Source: a virus
Strand: one strand, 5' to 3'
IMG/VR virus record: IMGVR_UViG_3300008952_000224
Span: 1-29,024 of that record
Length of the DNA stretch: 29,024 nucleotides
Shown: piece after piece, positions 1 through 8,358 of the stretch
Numbering within the stretch: position 1 is the stretch's first letter
Layout: the number at the start of each line of letters is the position of its first letter
Position numbers and translations under genes: made by a program
Notes under the pieces: model-generated
The model's database searches: none
Seen by the model: only the letters and a program-made list of their open reading frames with translations
What the model was told of the DNA's origin: nothing

Positions 1-1677
1 AGAGAAGCTGTAAAGAGGGAAGAAGCTATTCAGGCTGACTTCACCGGAATGGGGGATACCGACCTTGCTCGGCAGCAATGGGAGTTTGAGAAGGAAACTT
101 CACCGGAAAGAACGCAGTTCCTGCTGGATCAAGCAAAGCAGTTTGGGCCGGAGTTCATGGAGCAAGCAAGAGACTTGGTTGAGCGCAGTGACCCCACTGG
201 ATTTGCCGCACGAGAATTGCTTGGAAAGTTGGCACAGGAATATCAACCAGCAGATGTTCCTGAAGGGCCAGCAATGGAACAGTTTGGTGAGGTTGCTGCT
301 GCTGAAAGGCTTGCTGCCCCTCCTTCACTTGGTGAAGTAGCTTACACTCCTGAATACGAGAGAGCCGGAGAGCAGGAAGCATTGCGAAGAGTTGGTGAAG
401 CCCCGCAGTTTGCGGAACTGGATACCTACGGCCCTAACCTTGAGAGGGCTGCGGCAATGAATCAGCTTGAACGATCTCAAGCTGCACCCAGCCTTGAGAG
501 GTTGGAGGATGTTCCTGAAATAACTGCTGATCCAGACTCGATTGCAGGTCGGAGATACATTGAGCAGCAATTACTTGGCAGAGCCGAGTCAGGGAGAACT
601 GCTGACCTAATGTCGGAGGAAGCCAGAAGGATTGCACGGGGTCGTGCTGCTGCAACTGGAAACATTTTTGGAGGCGGAGCGGTCATTGAAGAATCAAGGG
701 CAGTGCGGCAAGCGGAGGACGCAGGGCAACGTCAGGCAATATCGGAGTTACTCGGATTCCTTTCCTCCGGCCAAACAGCTAGTGATTATGAGTCACGCAT
801 AGCCCAACAGAATCTAGCCAACCGCCTAATGGGCATCCAGCAGAGGACAGGAGCGGAGCAAGCAGAGTTTGGTATGGGCCAGACGGTTACTGGACAACGC
901 AATCAAGCAGCGATGCAGGAAAGGGCTGACGAACTGGCAGCTTTAGGGCAGCGCAATGCAGCCGAGCAACAGGAGTACCAGAACCTACAGGCATCCCTAG
1001 CCCAAATCAATCAAGTCAGGCAGCAGCAACTCGCCGCAGATGTGCAAGCAGCAGGATTTGATAACACGGCAGTCATGCAGGAGCGGGCTGATGAATTGGC
1101 CGCAATGGGTCAACGCAATCAAGCTGAAGAGTCTGAATACCAGAATCTATTGCAGGGTTTGCAGCAGCAACAGAACGCGAGAACCGCAGGGTTCGGGATG
1201 CAAGCACAGGCAGTCGGTCAACGTAACCAAGCGCAGGAAGCTGACTTTGCCAGAGAGCAAGCTGCAATCGCGCAACGAAACCAAGCTCGCCAGCAATCCT
1301 TTGCTAATGCGATGCAGCGCACTGCAACACAACAGCAGATGCAGCAGCAGCAAATGGCTAACCTACAGAGCTTCAGTGGACTTGCTCCGGTTAGCAGTCA
1401 ATTTGGGGGATTAAGCGGGGCGCAACAGCAAGCTGCGGCTAACTTTAACCCAATACAGTACCAACCCACCAGTGCAGCAGCATTGTTGCAGAATCAACAG
1501 AGCTTGCAGGGTAACATCTTTGGAACTCAATCGCAGAACTGGAGGACTCAAGCACAGATGGCGGCGCAACCGAGTGGGTTTGGGCAGATACTAGGAACAG
1601 TCGGAGGCGCGTTCGCTGGTGGCTACGGCGAAGGTTTAGGTTCAAGTTTCTTTAAAAAGAATAACCCAGGAGGATAA
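1..1677 (+). CDS. Gln/Ala-rich repeat protein, probable internal virion protein (5' partial)
   Basis: The frame is open from base 1, so the N-terminus lies outside the window; the first in-window ATG is at 49. The visible part (about 558 residues) has no enzymatic motif I recognise. It is very rich in Gln, Ala and Glu and contains degenerate repeats with QRN cores. Two good copies, both starting MQERADELAA, begin at 913 and 1075, giving a 162-base (54-codon) period. The C-terminus turns Gly-rich (GTVGGAFAGGYGEG), a style common at the ends of phage virion proteins. It is followed at 31 bases by another large gene in the same direction. Gln-rich helical proteins of this size near the end of a podovirus late module are often ejected internal virion proteins. 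That role is inferred from position and composition, not from homology. Confidence 0.6.
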   Translation, partial: REAVKREEAIQADFTGMGDTDLARQQWEFEKETSPERTQFLLDQAKQFGPEFMEQARDLVERSDPTGFAARELLGKLAQEYQPADVPEGPAMEQFGEVAAAERLAAPPSLGEVAYTPEYERAGEQEALRRVGEAPQFAELDTYGPNLERAAAMNQLERSQAAPSLERLEDVPEITADPDSIAGRRYIEQQLLGRAESGRTADLMSEEARRIARGRAAATGNIFGGGAVIEESRAVRQAEDAGQRQAISELLGFLSSGQTASDYESRIAQQNLANRLMGIQQRTGAEQAEFGMGQTVTGQRNQAAMQERADELAALGQRNAAEQQEYQNLQASLAQINQVRQQQLAADVQAAGFDNTAVMQERADELAAMGQRNQAEESEYQNLLQGLQQQQNARTAGFGMQAQAVGQRNQAQEADFAREQAAIAQRNQARQQSFANAMQRTATQQQMQQQQMANLQSFSGLAPVSSQFGGLSGAQQQAAANFNPIQYQPTSAAALLQNQQSLQGNIFGTQSQNWRTQAQMAAQPSGFGQILGTVGGAFAGGYGEGLGSSFFKKNNPGG

Positions 1678-1697
1678 AAAGAATAACCCAGCAGGAG
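1654..1697 (+). repeat. 22-base tandem duplication carrying the ribosome-binding site
   Basis: AAAAAGAATAACCCAG occurs at 1654-1669 and again at 1676-1691, followed by GAGGAT and CAGGAG respectively. The first copy contains the end of the upstream gene. The second supplies the AGGAG (1693-1697) for the gene starting at 1709. Confidence 0.85.
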
Positions 1698-1708
1698 TAT
1701 AATAAATT

Positions 1709-3415
1709 ATGGCTGATTTTTGGGGAGGAGTAGGAAAAGGGTTCGCCCACGGATTTGAAAAGTCTTGGGATTCGGCTGCTAGGCGGCGTGAACGCAAGGA
1801 TGAGCGCGATGATCGGTTAACCGACCTTAAAGAAGCCGCTATTAATGCAGCCATTGCGGATTACATCAAGGCGGGGGGAACAAGAACTGGTGCCATTGCT
1901 AGTCGTGACCTGGAGGTGCTTCAGACAGAAACCGCAGAACTATTAAAAGACAAAGCCGCTGCTGAAAAAATAGAACAGCGGGAACATGAAGCGGCTGTCC
2001 GGAAGGAATTAAGTGAAGAAAAAAAAGCTAATATTCAGCGAGCTTTAGAAGCAGATGCAGAAAAGGAAAGAATAAAAGATGAAGGCATTATTGAGTCATT
2101 TACTCCAGCAGCCAAAAAGACTGCACTTGGTGGGCGCACTGTATTCACCGGCCAACAACCGCTTCCTGCTACCTCATGGAAAGGTCAAGAGCTTGGCCCT
2201 GACGTTCTTAAAGGCTTGCCCCTAGATGATGTAGGGCAGATAGGGAAATATGATGCCCTCTCACCGCAGCAGAGGCGCGGCGCAGTCTTGGCAGGTCAAA
2301 GGGTGGAAAAGGAAGAGATTGCGGAGAAGGCTGCGGAGAAGGCTGCGGAAAGGGAGAGAAAGGCAAAGCTCGACCCTAGATGGCAACCTCCCGCCAAGCC
2401 AGAGCTATCCACAGAAGATGCAGCAGATAAAATTATCCAGATGCAGGGGCAACTAGGGCAACGAGTGCCAACGCAATCAAGGGAAGCACTGTTGGCGATG
2501 GGGCGCGACCGAATAATGCGACTCTATGGAGGGTTAACGCAGCAAGTTGAGGGCATAGTACAACCAACAGCAGCGGAAAGAGATGACGCGAAGCTAGATG
2601 AGTTTGCCATAGAGTACGATGGGGCTAGTCCTGCAAGGCAAGCGCAGATAATCCGCCAAGCACAAACAATTTTCTCTAAACGGGGAGAGGGAAAGTGGAC
2701 GCCTGAAGATGTGACAAAATATCTTCAATCCGGACAACCTCCAAAGGATAGAGAAGTTCCTTTTGAGGAAACAGCAGAAGAAAGGAAATCGCGGTTACAA
2801 TTCCAGCATGGAATTATTCGGCTTGATGATTTAATCCAAGAAGCGGACGAGGATGACTTCACAGGAGTATTCCCACAGCTAAAATCAAAGCTGTTGGATG
2901 AAATTTTGCCAGCCCTGACGATTGATAAGTTTGCAGATGAAAAGCGAATGACATTCCGGCATAGGGCAATGATTTTATCCCAAAACCTTCTGCGTGCGAT
3001 GAATGAGGAAGGAAAGCTATCTGAAACCGATGCCGAAAGGATTCTGCCCTTAACACCTTTGGCAAGTGACGATAACCCAATGTTCAAGGCGAAGCTGCAT
3101 GGTATTAGGGGGTTGCTGGTTGCAAAACTGAAATTACAGGATGCAGCAGTAGGGCGAGAGGATGTGTTTAGCCTTGAGCCAGTGGACTTCTTTTCCAAGC
3201 TGGGCAACGCTGATCCGGCTCACGGAGGAGCCATTGTTATTCCGAAAGGAATGGCTGCACCCATTATCAAGACGATGCCTCAATATAAATACATCGGGGG
3301 CGATGAATCCAAACCTGTAACCAAAGAGTACATAAGTGGATTGTTAGATGAGGGTAAAATAGATGAGGAAAACGCGATTTTGTGGATTGGGTACTTGGGG
3401 CTTCCTCTTAAATAA
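1709..3415 (+). CDS. Charged coiled-coil protein, probable virion protein
   Basis: 568 residues with no family that I can name. The first 20 residues (MADFWGGVGKGFAHGFEKSW) form a Gly/aromatic amphipathic stretch. A long Ala/Glu/Lys/Arg-rich segment follows (about residues 25-130 and again 195-230, with EKAAEKAAERERKAK), which should form coiled coil. The C-terminal half is more globular, and there is no signal peptide or membrane segment. The start is supported by AGGAG 11 bases upstream. It sits 8 bases before the next gene and belongs to the same late transcription unit. A virion or ejection protein is the natural guess from position. A tail assembly factor cannot be excluded. Confidence 0.6.
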   Translation: MADFWGGVGKGFAHGFEKSWDSAARRRERKDERDDRLTDLKEAAINAAIADYIKAGGTRTGAIASRDLEVLQTETAELLKDKAAAEKIEQREHEAAVRKELSEEKKANIQRALEADAEKERIKDEGIIESFTPAAKKTALGGRTVFTGQQPLPATSWKGQELGPDVLKGLPLDDVGQIGKYDALSPQQRRGAVLAGQRVEKEEIAEKAAEKAAERERKAKLDPRWQPPAKPELSTEDAADKIIQMQGQLGQRVPTQSREALLAMGRDRIMRLYGGLTQQVEGIVQPTAAERDDAKLDEFAIEYDGASPARQAQIIRQAQTIFSKRGEGKWTPEDVTKYLQSGQPPKDREVPFEETAEERKSRLQFQHGIIRLDDLIQEADEDDFTGVFPQLKSKLLDEILPALTIDKFADEKRMTFRHRAMILSQNLLRAMNEEGKLSETDAERILPLTPLASDDNPMFKAKLHGIRGLLVAKLKLQDAAVGREDVFSLEPVDFFSKLGNADPAHGGAIVIPKGMAAPIIKTMPQYKYIGGDESKPVTKEYISGLLDEGKIDEENAILWIGYLGLPLK

Positions 3416-3423
3416 AAACAACC

Positions 3424-6400
3424 ATGGCTGAAGATTTATTAACAACTGAAAAGAAGCAGGAGATACGGGATTTCCTTAATCGCGGGAGTTCGCCTTCCCG
3501 CGCAAACCTACTGAAGCAAGAGGCTCAAAAAGCTGAACCTCTTACCACTCCAGAATCCATAGAAGCATTGGACGATGAGGCTTTTGAAAAAACAGTTCCC
3601 AGAATCCCAAGGTCATACGATTTCCTTCTTCACTTTGGCGCAGATAAAATAGACAAACAGAATATATTATCCCAAGTAAAATACGGGGAGGATAATGTAT
3701 TTTATAGCCCCAAACATGAAGCCTTCATAGTAAGGGAATTAGATAAGGACACGGGGAAAGCTAAATACTTCCGTTCAGACGAAAAAGGGGTAACTTGGAG
3801 GGACTTTGAAGATGTTGCAATGGGCATCCCAGCCTTTACCCCTGAAATACTTGCCTCGATTGCTGCGGCATCAAAACTGCAAGCCGCCCGACCTCAAATG
3901 CCCCAGACATGGGCTGGGTCTGCTGCCTTATTCGGGTTAAGCACCTTGGCAGGGGAATTGGCAGGTGGGCTAAAGGACGGGGTTATTAGACACTTTGGGC
4001 TAAAAACAGACCCGCGAACAAAAGAGATTGTTGGAAGGCGATCCTTGAATACAGCCCTTGGCACGGTTGGCGGAATGGGGCTTAACAGGGCTTTAAACAT
4101 AGAGGCATTGGGAGGTTCAGGGAAGATGCCTTGGATGGGGGCAACAGATGAAGAGAAGGCGTTGCTCAAGACGCTTGGGCCAGACGAACTAGCCACTCAT
4201 CAACAATTAATGTCCCGTGAGGGAGTAGAAGCCCAGAAGAGATTGCAGGGGGCTGGATACCAAGTAGACCTTACTGCGGGAATGAAGACGCAAGACAAGG
4301 GCTTGGCAACCCTTGAAAGATTAACCGCAAAACACAGTGAGCGGGTTCCAGGTATTGAAAGACCGATTGAGAAAGTGAGGGAGACTCACCAGCGTGCAGG
4401 TCAAAAGATGCAAAAAGACCTCACTAAAGGAGGGGTGGATTACGAGAAGATAGGGCAAACTGCAAAAGCTGTTATTAGTAAAGAGGAGGAGGCGTTAAGG
4501 CGAGCGGCGCAAGCCGATGCAACTGCCGCTGCGGCTGAAGTGGGAGAGCAAGCGTCCGAGCTTGGGATTCAGAATATGCCTAAAGGCTACCAACCTTCAG
4601 AAGCAGGGGCGGCGTTGCGTGAGCAACTCTCTACGAGAGCCGAGACAATGGCTGACGAGGTTACTACGCTCTACAATGCGGTTGAAAATAAATTAGCTGA
4701 AAACGGTGTAACTAATTTTGTCAAAGGCAATAACCTTGAAGAAGCTATTCTAAAATGGAGACAAAGCCTCCCATCTAAAGACGTATTAGAGACAATAGAA
4801 ACCCCTGCTAGTAAAATTTTGAAAGCAGAAGGAGGAGGAATTGTCCCTGCAACCCCCGCTGCTAAAGATGTTATTAAAAAAGAGGTTTCCCTTGGGGTTT
4901 ATGATGATGCAAGCAAGGTGGCAGATGATTGGCTTGCTATGGCTCAAAAAGAAGGTGGGCAAACTTTATCACAAGCCCAAATGAACATAAGGTCTATAGG
5001 GGAAAAGCTCCGTTCCGGAAGTTCCGAAACAGGATCAACCCCAATAGACAAACAGGCGTTAGGCAAGTTTCTGCGAGCAGCAAAGCAGGATTTGGAGGAG
5101 TCTTTCCATTCCCTCAAGATAAAAGATGCAAAACTTTCAACGATGTGGGACGAGGCAAACACAGCCCACCGACTAAAAGTTGAAGCCTTAAATTCCTCAC
5201 CTTTCTTCCAAAAAGCCTTAAAGGCCGGTAGACAGGGGGGGGCCGAAGTAAACGCACGGACACTGATTTCAGACCTTGCCTCCGGAAAGGGAAGCACTGG
5301 AGATTTGCGCTTGGTTAAGGAAATGATCCTAAAAGACCCCAACGGCGCAGCAAACTGGAACCAGTTAAGGGGTGCGGTTGTAGATGATTTAATCGGAAAA
5401 CCAATCACCATTTACAAGTCACTAGAAGAACCTTTAACGCTTTCTTCAGGTAAAATCCTCCGCAGAGGCCAGTCAGTTGAGGTGGTCGATATGGACAAGC
5501 TCGCCAAGCAAATGGCAAGGTTGGATGATGAATTTTTGCGCGAACTCTTTTCTGATCCTTCAGGCAAGAAAGTGGCCAGCATAAAGGGGATGCTTAAAGA
5601 TTGGGAGGTTATTTCCAAATCCAAAGGCAATGTGGGATTATCTAATGGAATGGATAAAGGCACATTAGATGACATCTGGCGTGAGCTTGACTCCACAAAG
5701 AACGTGTCAGCCGCCAGAAAGCGATTTAAGGACGCTATAAGAGCCGAGTATAAAAGGCGCGATGAATACATAGATTTGATTGGGAAAAACTGGAGGAACA
5801 ATGACTATGAACTGATTGCCTCAAACCCAGAGCAGTTTGTGGATGAAATACTTTTTTCAAACAAAGAAAGCGCACAAAGGATGGGGCGGGAGGTTTTCGC
5901 TAAACTTCCCCAAGATGTGCAGGACGAGGTTCGGGGGGGGATTGTAGACAGGGTATTCATTAACTCATACGATTTCATTGCTAACCCAGCATCCAGAACA
6001 AAAGCTGGGGGGATAATAGAAGGTAAAGAGTTCATTAAAAATGTTTATGGCGATGAAGGAAGAAGAAAGTTTATTCGGGAGATGCTTGGCAAAGACACTG
6101 CCAACTTATTGGATGATCTGGCGGTTATATTTAAGACAGATGAATCCTATAAAAATTTAGCAGGTCAAGCTGGCGGCTTCTCCGTGGAAGGGCAAATGGC
6201 AGCAGGAGATATTAAAGGTTTATTATCCACCGCTGGGTTGGCACGGTTGTTATTCCTAGGCCCAGTTCAAAAGCTCATCAGCACAGGGGCCGCAAACCGA
6301 ACGAGGCTTGAACAGCTTTATGCGATTAAATATGGAGTCCAAAGTCCTTGGCTCAAAAAGAAAATGAAAATGTCTGCGGCATTGGGTTTAGTGGGCGGCG

Positions 6401-6573
6401 AGAAAGCATCAGAGGAATTAGGGGAATTATCTGATTTAATGTTTGAAGCTAGATTAGAAGCCAGAAATCAAGGGCTAGATAACAGCCTCACTGGAGATGG
6501 GAATTCCCCAACCCGTGAAGACATTAAAAAGTGGCTAGGCGAGCAAAGCGATAAGACTAATCCCGACCAATGA
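3424..6573 (+). CDS. Very large virion protein (1049 aa), candidate ejection protein
   Basis: The longest gene in the window. I recognise no catalytic domain; in particular I see no convincing lytic transglycosylase motif, which some internal virion proteins carry. A Gly/Ala-rich, moderately hydrophobic stretch lies around residues 140-225 (for example GSAALFGLSTLAGELAGG), followed by Glu/Lys/Gln-rich helical segments (about 300-400). A second Gly/Ala/Leu-rich patch near residue 935 (STAGLARLLFLGPVQKL) could interact with membrane. This mix of helical and amphipathic patches in a 1000-residue protein at the end of a podovirus late module resembles DNA-ejection proteins, but that is inference. 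Its last 17 bases overlap the 3' end of the opposing regulator gene. Confidence 0.6.
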   Translation: MAEDLLTTEKKQEIRDFLNRGSSPSRANLLKQEAQKAEPLTTPESIEALDDEAFEKTVPRIPRSYDFLLHFGADKIDKQNILSQVKYGEDNVFYSPKHEAFIVRELDKDTGKAKYFRSDEKGVTWRDFEDVAMGIPAFTPEILASIAAASKLQAARPQMPQTWAGSAALFGLSTLAGELAGGLKDGVIRHFGLKTDPRTKEIVGRRSLNTALGTVGGMGLNRALNIEALGGSGKMPWMGATDEEKALLKTLGPDELATHQQLMSREGVEAQKRLQGAGYQVDLTAGMKTQDKGLATLERLTAKHSERVPGIERPIEKVRETHQRAGQKMQKDLTKGGVDYEKIGQTAKAVISKEEEALRRAAQADATAAAAEVGEQASELGIQNMPKGYQPSEAGAALREQLSTRAETMADEVTTLYNAVENKLAENGVTNFVKGNNLEEAILKWRQSLPSKDVLETIETPASKILKAEGGGIVPATPAAKDVIKKEVSLGVYDDASKVADDWLAMAQKEGGQTLSQAQMNIRSIGEKLRSGSSETGSTPIDKQALGKFLRAAKQDLEESFHSLKIKDAKLSTMWDEANTAHRLKVEALNSSPFFQKALKAGRQGGAEVNARTLISDLASGKGSTGDLRLVKEMILKDPNGAANWNQLRGAVVDDLIGKPITIYKSLEEPLTLSSGKILRRGQSVEVVDMDKLAKQMARLDDEFLRELFSDPSGKKVASIKGMLKDWEVISKSKGNVGLSNGMDKGTLDDIWRELDSTKNVSAARKRFKDAIRAEYKRRDEYIDLIGKNWRNNDYELIASNPEQFVDEILFSNKESAQRMGREVFAKLPQDVQDEVRGGIVDRVFINSYDFIANPASRTKAGGIIEGKEFIKNVYGDEGRRKFIREMLGKDTANLLDDLAVIFKTDESYKNLAGQAGGFSVEGQMAAGDIKGLLSTAGLARLLFLGPVQKLISTGAANRTRLEQLYAIKYGVQSPWLKKKMKMSAALGLVGGEKASEELGELSDLMFEARLEARNQGLDNSLTGDGNSPTREDIKKWLGEQSDKTNPDQ

Positions 6574-6814
6574 TAAAACGGCACATGTCAATAAACGTCC
6601 TCTCCTTCGCTTTGGGGCGACTTTTGCGCTCAATCTGCACCACAGCATCCTCCACAGCCCTACGGACGAAATTAGAGCGTGTCATGCCGCATCTACGGGA
6701 CAGTTCATCAAGTTGTTTAGCGTCTTTATTGTTGATTCGCAGAGATATGAATATATCAGCGAGTTTAGCGTTTTTAAGTGGGGGCCGACCACGTTTGGCC
6801 TTCTTGGCTTTCAT
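6557..6814 (-). CDS. Ribbon-helix-helix (CopG/Arc-type) DNA-binding regulator
   Basis: 85 residues from ATG 6814. A TTG at 6835 would add seven residues but would lie inside the operator-like palindrome at 6834-6846, so I prefer the ATG; neither start has a strong ribosome-binding site. A basic N-terminal tail with an AT-hook-like KRGRPPLK precedes the beta strand DIFISLRIN, then helix A (DAKQLDELSRRCG) and helix B beginning MTRSNFVRRAVEDAV. This is the standard RHH layout in which the strand enters the major groove as a dimer. It is the only minus-strand gene between the late genes and attP, and it overlaps the 3' end of the 1049-residue gene tail to tail. A GTGTCAC palindrome at its start suggests autoregulation, and the same element appears before other phage operons. 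Confidence 0.75.
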   Translation of the reverse strand: MKAKKAKRGRPPLKNAKLADIFISLRINNKDAKQLDELSRRCGMTRSNFVRRAVEDAVVQIERKSRPKAKERTFIDMCRFIIGRD

Positions 6815-6833
6815 AGGTGAGGAACTTACTGGC

Positions 6834-6846
6834 AACGTGACACATT
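6834..6846 (-). promoter_or_regulatory. GTRTCAC element, copy 1 (before the RHH gene)
   Basis: Read on the minus strand it is AATGTGTCACGTT, a near palindrome (AA.GTG.CAC.TT). The 15-base form TAATGTGTCACGTTG is identical to that at 23635-23649. It lies about 20 bases upstream of ATG 6814 and between divergent genes, as an operator would. Confidence 0.55.
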
Positions 6847-6891
6847 AAACAAGTTAAATCTTTTCGGGTGGAGGGATTGTATTAAAGCAAA

Positions 6892-6931
6892 ATGGGAAAA
6901 ATTCGTAGCCTTCGGTGACGCGCACGGGGAT
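6892..6931 (+). other. Out-of-frame N-terminus of the phosphoesterase (A5 homopolymer)
   Basis: The first metal-binding motif of the phosphoesterase (G-D-A-H-G-D) is encoded at 6914-6931, in the same frame as, but upstream of, the ATG at 6932. No ATG, GTG or TTG exists in that frame back to its stop at 6818. ATG 6892 would give a perfect start (M-G-K-F-V-A-F-G-D-A-H) if the A5 run at 6897-6901 had four A. The cause may be a one-base insertion, a sequencing error, +1 slippage, or initiation at ATT 6881, which has GGAGGG six bases upstream. Confidence 0.7.
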
Positions 6932-7624
6932 ATGGCTTCAAAAGAGGCCATAGTAGCCCTTGAGAAGCACATCAAAGACTTCAGGCCAGATCACCGCATC
7001 TGCCTCGGTGATTTCTTTGATTTTCGCGCATTGAGAAAGGGAATCGGGCGGGAGGAATCCGATGCCTATTCAGACCTCGTTTCCGATACCACTGCCGCGT
7101 ATGGATGGTTGGAGCGACTAAAACCAACAGTGTTTCTAAATGGCAACCATGAATATAGATTATACCGCGTTGCGGAAGAGGCAGCGAATGGCCTCGTTCG
7201 TGAATATGCCAAGGAGGGAATTGCGAAACTGGAAACGTACTTACGCAAAATGGGTTGCAAAGTCCTGCCGTACCATTTCCACAAGGGAGTCCACACTATC
7301 GGCAAAGTTGCGTTCGTCCACGGGTATGTCGCGTCGGTCCACGCGGTAAAGCATACTGCTGAAGTTTACTCCCCACCTGGGGGAGCAACCGTCATGGGTC
7401 ATCTGCACAGGATCGAGGCAGTCCATGCGGTGAGGCATGGTGGGGCGCAGGGGTACTCCGGCGGGTGTCTCGCTGACATCCCGCGTCTCCACTATGCCGC
7501 TCTCCGACACGCCACCATGCGCTGGGGCAATGGGTGGTTGTACGGGGTCATTAACACAGCCAAGGGAGGGGGTTTCAAAATATGGCAAGCCGAGCGAATC
7601 GACGGAGTGTGGATGCATCCCTAG
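6932..7624 (+). CDS. Calcineurin-like metallophosphoesterase
   Basis: A metal-dependent phosphoesterase of the calcineurin superfamily. From the ATG at 6932 it is 230 residues, with the metal-site motifs GD (LGDFFD, 25-30), GNHE (71-74), a lone His in FVHGY (130) and GHLH (156-159). The missing first motif (DAH) lies just upstream in the same frame, so the true protein is about 14 or more residues longer (see the entry at 6892). Relatives in phages are often annotated as DNA-repair exonuclease or phosphatase. The substrate cannot be told from sequence, and there is no visible capping or DNA-binding domain. It heads a three-gene unit with overlapping or touching genes and probably starts from the divergent spacer shared with the RHH gene. 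Confidence 0.85.
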   Translation: MASKEAIVALEKHIKDFRPDHRICLGDFFDFRALRKGIGREESDAYSDLVSDTTAAYGWLERLKPTVFLNGNHEYRLYRVAEEAANGLVREYAKEGIAKLETYLRKMGCKVLPYHFHKGVHTIGKVAFVHGYVASVHAVKHTAEVYSPPGGATVMGHLHRIEAVHAVRHGGAQGYSGGCLADIPRLHYAALRHATMRWGNGWLYGVINTAKGGGFKIWQAERIDGVWMHP

Positions 7625-7872
7625 CGTCCCGCGACAAGGAATTAGCGAAATGGGCGAAGGCTATGGCCGATGCCAGAGACGGGCTGGATAAGATACCGGC
7701 GGGGTGGTTTAATATTGCCGAATTAGCAAAGAAATTTGGCATGGCTGAAAGCGGATTGGTTCCCCACTTGCGGCGGCTAATTAAGCAGGGCAAAGCTGAA
7801 AAGAAACGCTACTTCGTTGCGAGGGCAAAAGACGGTCGGAGGTACAAGAAAACCTATTACAAGCTAACATGA
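7582..7872 (+). CDS. Small winged-helix / helix-turn-helix protein
   Basis: 96 residues. The first 40 are Ala/Arg/Lys-rich and helical. A helix-turn-helix follows (about 43-68: FNIAELAKKFGMAESGLVPH), in which a GMAESG turn separates two helices. Then comes a two-strand basic wing (KKRYFVARAKDGRRYKKTYY). This is the shape of a winged-helix DNA-binding domain; the target is unknown. The chosen ATG overlaps the phosphoesterase by 43 bases and has a GGGAGGGGG tract 9-17 bases upstream. ATG 7663 would leave the HTH intact and is a plausible shorter start. It could regulate the neighbouring genes or serve in replication. Confidence 0.65.
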   Translation: MASRANRRSVDASLASRDKELAKWAKAMADARDGLDKIPAGWFNIAELAKKFGMAESGLVPHLRRLIKQGKAEKKRYFVARAKDGRRYKKTYYKLT

Positions 7873-8108
7873 AAAAGATCCCCAAAAGCTACCTCCAGAA
7901 GCGCGTTGCCGTAACGTGGGTTGACCCGTCGGGTTACATCAATGATGACATCTCCGAAGTGAAGCTATCAGAGTGCGTTTCAGAAGGAATGCTGGTGGTG
8001 CTTGAGGAGGAGAAATTGATTCTGCGAACGTCACTCTACACCGGATCACAAACCGGAGATTATACCATCATTCATCCCGCGTTAGTGAAGCAGGTTAGGA
8101 ACCTGTAG
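7869..8108 (+). CDS. Small unknown protein
   Basis: 79 residues, no family recognised. The start codon overlaps the stop of the winged-helix gene (ATGA), indicating translational coupling. The predicted fold is mainly beta (KRVAVTWVDPSGYI, GMLVVLEEEKLILRTSLYTG), which resembles a small SH3-like or OB-like barrel, but this is only a look. The end of the gene lies in the tandem repeat that opens the attachment region. Confidence 0.6.
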   Translation: MKKIPKSYLQKRVAVTWVDPSGYINDDISEVKLSECVSEGMLVVLEEEKLILRTSLYTGSQTGDYTIIHPALVKQVRNL

Positions 8109-8124
8109 GCACAGGTAGGCACAG
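8105..8124 (+). repeat. Tandem 10-base repeat at the attP edge
   Basis: GTAGGCACAG occurs at 8105-8114 and again without change at 8115-8124, overlapping the stop of the preceding gene. Exact 10-base phasing puts both copies on one helix face, as for excisionase or accessory-factor sites. The role is inferred. Confidence 0.6.
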
Positions 8125-8127
8125 AAG

Positions 8128-8144
8128 TGTGTCCGAATTTGTCC
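8128..8144 (+). other. Left arm-type integrase sites (candidate)
   Basis: TGTGTCC at 8128-8134 and TTTGTCC at 8138-8144, spaced 10 bases start to start. They match the repeats on the other side of the tRNA fragment, which is the arrangement of arm sites for tyrosine integrases. Confidence 0.55.
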
Positions 8145-8204
8145 AGCTAAAGAACCCTGAATCTCTAATAATACGGTATAACAATGCCGCTCTTATCCCC
8201 TCCG

Positions 8205-8248
8205 TTTGTTCCGGAAACAAGCGCTCTATCCAACTGAGCTACGGGTGC
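8205..8248 (-). other. tRNA-Arg(CCG) 5' half, candidate attP core
   Basis: On the minus strand from 8248 one reads a 7-base acceptor strand GCACCCG, TA, a D arm (GCTC, loop, GAGC), G, and an anticodon arm CTTGT-TTCCGGA-ACAAA with anticodon CCG. After that, tRNA identity stops: there is no T arm and no CGGGTGC to close the acceptor. It is therefore a fragment, not a functional tRNA. Its place beside the integrase, with arm-type repeats on both sides, marks it as the region shared with a host tRNA-Arg gene where recombination would occur. Confidence 0.7.
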
Positions 8249-8323
8249 AATCTATAAAATAACTCTGTTTTTGTGGGCTTATAATGTCCTTTACGGGGCT
8301 AAAAGCGTTGCCTATTATGAGGC

Positions 8324-8353
8324 TCCTAACGGTACTAAAAGGCACTGTTAGGA
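8324..8353. repeat. Inverted repeat between attP core and right arm
   Basis: TCCTAAC (8324-8330) and GTTAGGA (8347-8353) are perfect 7-base inverted arms separated by 16 bases. This may be a hairpin or a protein site in the attachment region. Confidence 0.4.
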
Positions 8354-8358
8354 ATGGA

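Noticed and set aside
8160-8250. A complete tRNA gene on the minus strand
   Set aside because: The sequence matches tRNA-Arg only through the anticodon arm; there is no T arm and the 3' acceptor strand is missing, so it is an attachment fragment.
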